This document shows positions 6,144-11,189 of a DNA stretch of 11,189 bases, piece after piece. The notes under the pieces were generated by a model that did no database searches, was not told the DNA's origin, and saw only the letters and a program-made list of their open reading frames with translations. Numbering within the stretch: position 1 is the stretch's first letter; every line of letters starts with the position of its first letter. The stretch is from contig JAUXFS010000015.1 in assembly GCA_030622775.1 (NCBI GenBank), positions 1-11,189 of the forward strand. Reading direction: 5' to 3'. Position numbers and translations under genes: made by a program. Origin of the DNA: Rhodospirillales bacterium. Lineage in GTDB: Bacteria > Pseudomonadota > Alphaproteobacteria > Rhodospirillales > Defluviicoccaceae.

Positions 6144-7367
6144 ATGGAGAGCGAATTTCACGCGGTTCGGCGTCTGCCGCCGTACGTCTTTGCCGAAGTC
6201 AACGCGATGAAAGCGCGCGCCCGGGCCGCCGGCGACGACATCATCGACTTCGGGATGGGCAATCCGGATTTTCCGACCCCTCGGCACATCGTCGACAAGC
6301 TGACCGAGACGGTGCAGGATCCGCGCACCCACCGCTACTCGGAATCACGCGGCATCAAGGGCCTGCGCCGAGCGGTGGCCGGCTACTTCGATCGGCGCTT
6401 CGGCGTCGACATCGACCCGGAGACCGAAGCCGTGGTCACCCTCGGATCGAAAGAGGGGCTTGCCAATCTGGCTTCGGCGATCACCAGTCCGGGGGACGTG
6501 ATTCTGGTTCCCAATCCCAGCTACCCCATCCACCAGTTCGGCTTCGTCATCGCCGGGGCGGCGGTGCGCAACATCCCGGTGCGCGCCGACCACGAGTTTC
6601 TGGCGGCGCTGGAGCGGGCGGTCAGGCACAGCGTGCCCAAGCCGACCGCGGTGGTGCTCAACTATCCCAACAATCCGACCGCGGAACTGGCGAGCCTGGA
6701 TTTCTACGGACAAGTGGTCGACTTCTGCCGCCGTCACGAGATCTACATCCTCTCCGATCTGGCCTATGCCGAGATCTACTTCGATGGCAATCCGCCGCCG
6801 TCGATCCTGCAGGTGCCCGGCGCCAAGGACATCGCCGTCGAGTTCACCTCGATGAGCAAGACCTACTCGATGCCCGGCTGGCGCATCGGTTTCGCTTGCG
6901 GCAACGCCAAGCTGATCGCGGCGCTCGCGCGGGTGAAATCCTACCTGGACTACGGTGCGTTCACGCCGGTGCAGGTTGCGGCGACCGCGGCTCTCAACGG
7001 CCCCCAGGACTGCGTCGCCGAAATGCGGGAGCACTATCGGTCGCGCCGTGACGTGCTCATATCGGGGCTGGCCAACGCCGGCTGGAAGGTGCCGTCACCG
7101 CCGGCGACGATGTTCGCCTGGGCGCCGATCCCGCCGGCGTTCAAGCATCTCGGATCGCTCGAGTTCGCCAAGCTGGTGATGCGGGAGGCAAAGGTCGCGG
7201 TGGCTCCGGGCATCGGTTTCGGGGAGCACGGCGATGGCCACGTGCGTTTCGCACTGGTCGAGAACGCCCACCGCATTCGCCAGGCGGTGCGCAACATCAA
7301 AGGGTTTCTCGGCCGCTATCACAACGTCATCGAGAACGCGGAAAAAACGATCTCCGCAGCCGAATAG
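6144..7367 (+). CDS. alaC: Class I/II PLP-dependent aminotransferase, AlaC-like
   Basis: A 407-residue fold-type I aminotransferase of usual length. It carries the substrate-recognition segment DFGMGNPDFPTP (35-46), the cofactor residues Asn177 (NNPTA) and Asp205 (SDLAYAE), the Schiff-base Lys239 in SMSKTYSMPGWRIGF, Arg247 in the same segment, and the C-terminal carboxylate-binding Arg368 (GHVRFAL). The closest family I recognise is AlaC/YfdZ, which makes alanine from pyruvate and glutamate; automatic annotation often calls these LL-diaminopimelate or aspartate aminotransferases, and that cannot be excluded. The start at 6144 follows TAGGTGAG at a reasonable distance. It opens the block that continues with hom after 51 bases, so a role in amino-acid synthesis fits. 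Confidence 0.9.
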   Translation: MESEFHAVRRLPPYVFAEVNAMKARARAAGDDIIDFGMGNPDFPTPRHIVDKLTETVQDPRTHRYSESRGIKGLRRAVAGYFDRRFGVDIDPETEAVVTLGSKEGLANLASAITSPGDVILVPNPSYPIHQFGFVIAGAAVRNIPVRADHEFLAALERAVRHSVPKPTAVVLNYPNNPTAELASLDFYGQVVDFCRRHEIYILSDLAYAEIYFDGNPPPSILQVPGAKDIAVEFTSMSKTYSMPGWRIGFACGNAKLIAALARVKSYLDYGAFTPVQVAATAALNGPQDCVAEMREHYRSRRDVLISGLANAGWKVPSPPATMFAWAPIPPAFKHLGSLEFAKLVMREAKVAVAPGIGFGEHGDGHVRFALVENAHRIRQAVRNIKGFLGRYHNVIENAEKTISAAE

Positions 7368-7388
7368 AATAGAGAATAGATTAGAGAA
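7363..7388 (+). repeat. Short AATAGA-type repeats between alaC and hom
   Basis: A purine-rich, GC-poor stretch starts across the alaC stop codon and contains AATAGA three times plus the related ATTAGAGA. It is unlike the surrounding GC-rich DNA. It lies in the probable hom leader but forms no hairpin that I can see. Confidence 0.5.
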
Positions 7389-7418
7389 GACGCAACCAAA
7401 CCCCCGAAGGGTATATTA

Positions 7419-8708
7419 ATGAGCCAACCCCTGAAAGTTGCGGTCGCCGGCCTCGGAACCGTCGGCAGCGGTACGGTCGGGCTGCTCGAGGCCAACGCCG
7501 CGCTGTTGGAACGACGGGCCGGGAGGACCATCGTCGTCTCCGCCGTCGCCGACCTGGACCGGCGCGATCGAGGTTTTTCGGTCGACGGCTACGCCTGGTA
7601 CGAGGATGCCGTGGCGATGGCGAAGGAGGCCGACGTCGACGTCGTGGTCGAACTCATCGGCGGTTCGGAAGGCGCCGCGAGGGCGGTATGCGAAGCGGCC
7701 ATCGCCGCCGGCCGGCATGTGGTCACCGCCAACAAGGCGCTGATCGCCCACCACGGGATGGAGTTGGCGATTGCCGCCGAAGCCGCCGGGGTGACCCTGG
7801 CCTACGAGGCGGCGGTGGGCGGCGGTATCCCGATCATCAAGGGGCTTCGGGAAGGCCTCGTCGGCAACAACCATCGGCGGATCTACGGGATTCTCAACGG
7901 CACCTGCAATTACATTCTGACCACCATGCAGGCGAGCGGCCGCGAGTTCGGCGAGGTGTTGGCCGAGGCCCAGGCCCTCGGTTACGCCGAGGCCGATCCC
8001 TCTTTCGATGTGGACGGCATCGATACCGCCCATAAACTCGCCATCCTGTGCACCGTCGCCTTCGGCTGCACCCTCGATTTCGATTCCATCCATGTCGAGG
8101 GCATACGCCATGTTTCGTCCGTGGATATCGCTTTTGCCGAGGAGCTTGGTTACCGAATAAAGCTGCTGGGGATCGCGGCCCTGACCGACAACGGCGTCGA
8201 ACGGAGGGTGCATCCTTGCATGGTTCCGCTCAGTGCTCCCATCGCCCATGTCGAAGGTGTTTTCAATGCCGTGGTCGCGGACGGTGATTTCGTCGACCGG
8301 GTGGTGATGGAGGGACGGGGCGCCGGAGAGCGACCCACGGCCTCGGCGGTCGTCGCCGACATCGTCGACATTGCCCGGGGGCAACGGGTGCCGGTTTTCG
8401 CGGTTCCGGCTTCGCGGCTCGAGAAATTGCCGGCGGCGGCAATGTCGGGTCATCGGGGCGCCTACTACGTGCGGCTGATGGTGCTGGACAGACCGGGCGT
8501 GTTCGCCGACGTTGCAGGCGTGTTGCGCGATCACCACGTTTCCATGGAGGCCGTCCTGCAGCGTGCGCGCGCTCCCGACGAACCGGTGCCGGTGGTGATG
8601 ACCACCCACGATACCGAGGAAGCCGCCATGGTTGGCTCGCTCGAGGAAATCGCGGCGATGGCGGCCTGTGTGGAACCGCCGCGGATGATTCGGATCGAAC
8701 CGTTCTGA
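7419..8708 (+). CDS. hom: Homoserine dehydrogenase with C-terminal ACT domain
   Basis: The 429-residue enzyme reduces aspartate semialdehyde to homoserine with NAD(P)H, the branch point to threonine and methionine. It shows the Rossmann motif GLGTVG (11-16) and TANKALIAHHG with Lys106. The catalytic core has EAAVGGGIPIIKGL (130-143), ILNGTCNYIL (158-167), Glu191, Asp202 and Lys206 in FDVDGIDTAHK. The last two are the counterparts of yeast Asp219 and Lys223. Residues about 348-425 form an ACT domain (YYVRLMVLDRPGVFADVAGVL), expected to bind threonine or another amino acid for feedback control. This is the monofunctional form, without fused aspartokinase. GAAGGG sits 7 bases before ATG 7419. 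It lies between alaC and glpX and is probably cotranscribed with both. Confidence 0.96.
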   Translation: MSQPLKVAVAGLGTVGSGTVGLLEANAALLERRAGRTIVVSAVADLDRRDRGFSVDGYAWYEDAVAMAKEADVDVVVELIGGSEGAARAVCEAAIAAGRHVVTANKALIAHHGMELAIAAEAAGVTLAYEAAVGGGIPIIKGLREGLVGNNHRRIYGILNGTCNYILTTMQASGREFGEVLAEAQALGYAEADPSFDVDGIDTAHKLAILCTVAFGCTLDFDSIHVEGIRHVSSVDIAFAEELGYRIKLLGIAALTDNGVERRVHPCMVPLSAPIAHVEGVFNAVVADGDFVDRVVMEGRGAGERPTASAVVADIVDIARGQRVPVFAVPASRLEKLPAAAMSGHRGAYYVRLMVLDRPGVFADVAGVLRDHHVSMEAVLQRARAPDEPVPVVMTTHDTEEAAMVGSLEEIAAMAACVEPPRMIRIEPF

Positions 8709-8731
8709 GAATCTGACCCGGAGATGAGCCG

Positions 8732-8770
8732 ATGTCGACGGCGGAGGGAGAGGGGAGCCAGAGGCTTTGA
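8732..8770 (+). other. Possible 12-codon leader ORF overlapping the glpX start
   Basis: ATG 8732 opens a short frame (MSTAEGEGSQRL) that stops at TGA 8768-8770, overlapping the TTG start of glpX at 8767 as TTGA. A GGAG (8720-8723) lies 8 bases before it. Terminating ribosomes could re-initiate at the TTG. It could equally be chance in a 58-base gap, or the remains of a longer glpX N-terminus in another frame. Confidence 0.25.
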
Positions 8771-9735
8771 ACACCACCGCTCGAGGACGCGATCTGGGGA
8801 TCGAGGCGGTGCGGGTTACCGAAACGACTTCCCTTGCGGTTTCCGGTTTCTGCGGGCGGGGTGACGAGCGGGCCGCCGACGAGGCCGCGGTGGCGGCGAT
8901 GCACGATGTGCTGCGGTCGGTTTCCATCGAAGGCACCATTCGCATCGGCGAGGGCGTCGAGAACCAGGTCGAAAGCCTCTACGTCGGTGAAAAGATCGGC
9001 TCCGGCGGCGGTGCGAAAACGGACCTGGCGGTCGTTCCGTTGGAGGGCTCGACCGCGGTGGCCCGCGGCGACCCCAACGCGCTTTGCGTCTTCGCCATGG
9101 CGGAGGAGGGCGGCTTTCTCGACACTCCCGACGTGTACATGGACAAACTGGCGATCGGCGGCGGCCTGCCGGAAGATCTCGTCGACCTGGACGAGGAGCC
9201 GGGGCGCAATCTTCGCGAACTGGCCAGAGCCAAGGGCGTCGACGTCGGTGAACTGCTCGTCTGCGTCCTCGATCGACCGCGTCACGCCGAACTGATCGCC
9301 AAAATCCGGAAGGCCGGGGCGCGGATCATGCTGATCGCCGATGGCGATATCAGCGGCGTCATCGCCACCAACTGGCCGCGGTCGGGGATCGACATCTACA
9401 TGGGCGCCGGCGGCGCTCCCCACGGCGTCCTGGCGGCGGCGGCCCAGGCTTGCGGCGGCGGACAGATGCAAGGGCGTCTGCTGTTTCCCAGCGATCAGGG
9501 AAGGGAGACGATGGACCGCTACGGCATCGAACAGCCCAACCGCAAGTACGGCGCTACCGACATGGCTTCCGGCGATATCACCTTCTCCGCGACCGGTATC
9601 ACGACCGGTCCGATCCTTCTGGGGGTTCGTCACCGTTACGGCAAGCCGGTCACCCACTCGCTGGTTCTGCGATCGAGCACGCGGGAAGTGCGCTGCATCG
9701 AAACCCACCATGATTCATTCCCGGTTCGGCTCTGA
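8767..9735 (+). CDS. glpX: GlpX-family (class II fructose-1,6-bisphosphatase-like) protein with altered active site
   Basis: A 322-residue protein, close to normal GlpX length and similar throughout to the family: VRVTET (15-20), GRGD (30-33), IGEG (60-63), LYVGEKIG (71-78), PDVYMDKL, DRPRHAEL, ADGDISGVI, GAGGAP and ITFSATGITTGP. GlpX normally hydrolyses fructose-1,6-bisphosphate in gluconeogenesis using divalent metal. Aligned by eye to E. coli GlpX, Asp33, Glu57 and Glu88 are kept (Asp38, Glu62, Glu93). Asp85 is Val90 (VPLEGS instead of DPIEGT), Glu213 is His219 (GGAPHG), Asp61 is Asn66 and Thr90 is Ser95. The frame is intact with local codon use, so this is not simple decay. The start is uncommon: no ATG or GTG lies between the in-frame TGA at 8725 and TTG 8767; an internal GTG at 8809 would cut the N-terminus. 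Activity is doubtful. Confidence 0.88.
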   Translation: MNTTARGRDLGIEAVRVTETTSLAVSGFCGRGDERAADEAAVAAMHDVLRSVSIEGTIRIGEGVENQVESLYVGEKIGSGGGAKTDLAVVPLEGSTAVARGDPNALCVFAMAEEGGFLDTPDVYMDKLAIGGGLPEDLVDLDEEPGRNLRELARAKGVDVGELLVCVLDRPRHAELIAKIRKAGARIMLIADGDISGVIATNWPRSGIDIYMGAGGAPHGVLAAAAQACGGGQMQGRLLFPSDQGRETMDRYGIEQPNRKYGATDMASGDITFSATGITTGPILLGVRHRYGKPVTHSLVLRSSTREVRCIETHHDSFPVRL

Positions 9736-9736
9736 G

Positions 9737-11189
9737 ATGGGGGGACCTGATCCCGCGTTCTCCGCACCGACAGGCGCACCGGCAGGCGACACCGCTCCGG
9801 CCGTTCTGGGCGTCGAACGGTCCTTGGCCGGCAAGCGCTGGTCGATGCGTCTGGCGGATGAGCGGACGGGACTGATGCTGGCGCAGCGGCTCGGCGTCGC
9901 CGAAGTGGTCGGTCGTGTGTTGGCCGGGCGCGGGGTCGGGCTCGACCAGGCCGACGCCTTCTTCAACCCCACCCTCCGACAGCTTTTGCCCGATCCCAGC
10001 CACCTGAAGGACATGGACGCCGGCGCCGAACGATTGGCGAGGGCGATCGTCGAGGGCGAACGGATCGCGGTGTTCGGGGACTACGACGTCGACGGGGCAA
10101 CGTCGGCGGCCCTGCTTGCCCGGTTCCTGGCCGCGACCGGTTCGGGCGCTCGGCTGTACGTGCCCGATCGGATCAAGGAAGGCTACGGCCCCAGTGCCGA
10201 GGCGCTGCTCGGGCTCAAGGCGGAGGGTATTTCGGTCGTGGTCACCGTCGATTGCGGCATCGGCGCTCACCAGGCTCTCGAGGCCGCCGCCGCCGCCGGT
10301 CTCGACGTGATCGTCTGCGATCACCATGCGGCCGAAACCCGGCTGCCGCCGGCCTCCGCCGTCATCAACCCCAACCGGCTGGACGACACCAGCTCATGCG
10401 GCATTCTGGCGGCGGTGGGGGTGACGTTTCTGGTGGTCGTGGCGGTCAATCGTATCCTGCGCCAAAACGGTCATTACCAGACCCGGCCCGAACCGGATCT
10501 GCGCCAGTGGCTGGACTTGGTGGCCCTCGGCACCGTCTGCGACATGGTGCCGCTGCGCGGGATCAATCGCGCCTTCGTCGTTCAGGGTCTCAAGGTCATG
10601 GGGCGACGGGTCAACACCGGAATTCGGGCGCTGGCCGATGTCGCCGGTGTCGACGAGGCGCCGCGAACCTATCACGCCGGGTTCGTCCTCGGTCCGCGCA
10701 TCAATGCGGGAGGGCGCGTCGGCGAGGCCGCTCTCGGCGCCCGGCTGCTGTCCACCGACGATGCGGACGAGGCGGCCGGCATTGCCCGGCGGCTGGACGA
10801 GCTCAACCGCGAGCGGCAAAGGATCGAACTCCGGGTGCTCGACGAAGCGATCGCGCAGATCGATGCTCTCGACGACCGCGAGCGCCGTTCGGCCATCCTG
10901 GTGGCCGCCCGGGAGAACTGGCATCCGGGCGTGGTCGGCATCGTCGCCAGCCGGCTGGTCGAGCGGTTCAACCGACCGGCCTGCGTTGTCGCGCTCGACG
11001 GCGATCTCGGCACCGGCTCGGGACGTTCGATCCAGGGTGTCGACCTCGGCGCCGCGGTCCACCCCGCCCGTCACGCCGGACTGCTGGTCAAGGGCGGCGG
11101 GCACGCCATGGCCGCCGGCTTTACCGTCGAGCGGGCCCGGCCCGCCGACCTCCGTGAGTTCCTGGTCGAACGCCTGGCCAACCGCGTCG
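9737..11189 (+). CDS. recJ: Single-stranded-DNA-specific 5'-3' exonuclease RecJ (partial, 3' end beyond window)
   Basis: An open frame of 484 codons runs off the right edge; alphaproteobacterial RecJ is nearer 600 residues, so the C-terminal part is missing. RecJ degrades single-stranded DNA 5' to 3' in recombination and mismatch repair. DHH-family motifs are in order: FGDYDVDGATS (113-123), VTVDCGI (169-175), CDHHA (194-198), GTVCDMVPL (265-273) and LGPRINAGGRVG (318-329). The DHHA1 domain follows with WHPGVVGIVASRL (395-407), GSGRSIQG and KGGGHAMAAG (452-461). Motif IV has Cys where Ala is common. ATG 9737 begins one base after the glpX stop; an in-frame ATG at 9710 would overlap glpX by 26 bases. 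The spacing indicates coupling to glpX. The first 25 or so residues are low complexity. Confidence 0.95.
   Translation, partial: MGGPDPAFSAPTGAPAGDTAPAVLGVERSLAGKRWSMRLADERTGLMLAQRLGVAEVVGRVLAGRGVGLDQADAFFNPTLRQLLPDPSHLKDMDAGAERLARAIVEGERIAVFGDYDVDGATSAALLARFLAATGSGARLYVPDRIKEGYGPSAEALLGLKAEGISVVVTVDCGIGAHQALEAAAAAGLDVIVCDHHAAETRLPPASAVINPNRLDDTSSCGILAAVGVTFLVVVAVNRILRQNGHYQTRPEPDLRQWLDLVALGTVCDMVPLRGINRAFVVQGLKVMGRRVNTGIRALADVAGVDEAPRTYHAGFVLGPRINAGGRVGEAALGARLLSTDDADEAAGIARRLDELNRERQRIELRVLDEAIAQIDALDDRERRSAILVAARENWHPGVVGIVASRLVERFNRPACVVALDGDLGTGSGRSIQGVDLGAAVHPARHAGLLVKGGGHAMAAGFTVERARPADLREFLVERLANRV

Noticed and set aside
8809..8811. GTG as the glpX start
   Set aside because: It would remove residues before VRVTE that are normally present in GlpX; TTG 8767 gives the family's usual N-terminal length. 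Kept as a less likely alternative.
8866..8868. Glu34 of GlpX (Lys29 in E. coli) as a further lost active-site residue
   Set aside because: Alphaproteobacterial GlpX sequences I recall have Glu at this place too (GRGDEK), so it is not a special change.
7416..8945. 509-codon minus-strand open frame opposite hom and the start of glpX
   Set aside because: It spans two clear plus-strand genes, shows no domain, and has shadow-like composition.
8263..9711. 482-codon minus-strand open frame opposite glpX
   Set aside because: No motif. The plus-strand frame matches GlpX along its length.
10252..11157. 301-codon plus-strand open frame within recJ
   Set aside because: It is in another frame, Arg-rich and without motifs. 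The RecJ frame carries every DHH motif and simply lacks a stop because it leaves the window.
1..11189. Search for CRISPR, toxin-antitoxin, phage, IS or other defence systems
   Set aside because: No spaced repeats of CRISPR type, no transposase or integrase, no terminal inverted repeats and no small paired genes. Every long frame has a housekeeping or envelope explanation, so no new multi-gene system is claimed.

Overview
The window is GC-rich bacterial chromosome and looks alphaproteobacterial, most likely Rhodospirillales. This rests on protein flavour (class I PHA synthase; the alaC-hom-glpX-recJ gene order; an OmpA-like lipoprotein of a type I associate with that group), not on a database search. 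Almost all of it is coding. No tRNA, rRNA, CRISPR array, insertion sequence or phage gene is visible.

Layout. (1) 1-2374, plus strand: the last 26 codons of an unidentified gene, an alpha/beta hydrolase, a gamma-carbonic-anhydrase-like hexapeptide protein and a MeaB/ArgK-type GTPase. They are packed with gaps of 21 and 15 bases and then an 8-base overlap, so this is probably the end of an operon. (2) 2380-4245, minus strand: phaC, a class I polyhydroxyalkanoate synthase with complete catalytic triad, convergent with meaB and closed by a strong intrinsic terminator. (3) 4246-4454: a divergent control region with a good sigma-70-like promoter for phaC and a 15-base direct repeat. (4) 4455-6023, plus: a long Pro/Thr/Ser-rich lipoprotein with a C-terminal OmpA-like domain. 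(5) 6144-11189, plus: alaC-like aminotransferase, hom, glpX and recJ (cut by the window end).

How the genes fit together. AlaC and homoserine dehydrogenase belong to amino-acid synthesis. GlpX-family proteins act in gluconeogenesis, and RecJ in DNA repair; I recall this gene order from related alphaproteobacteria. MeaB next to phaC suggests, by inference only, a link between methylmalonyl-CoA/propionyl-CoA metabolism and polyester storage.

The most notable observation is the glpX product. It is full length and otherwise well conserved, but two of the five metal-ligand positions known from E. coli GlpX are changed (Asp85 to Val, Glu213 to His), as is the catalytically important Asp61 (to Asn). 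Substrate-pocket motifs are retained. It may be a pseudoenzyme or have changed chemistry. I found no evidence for a new multi-gene system; the rest is mostly housekeeping with modest oddities.
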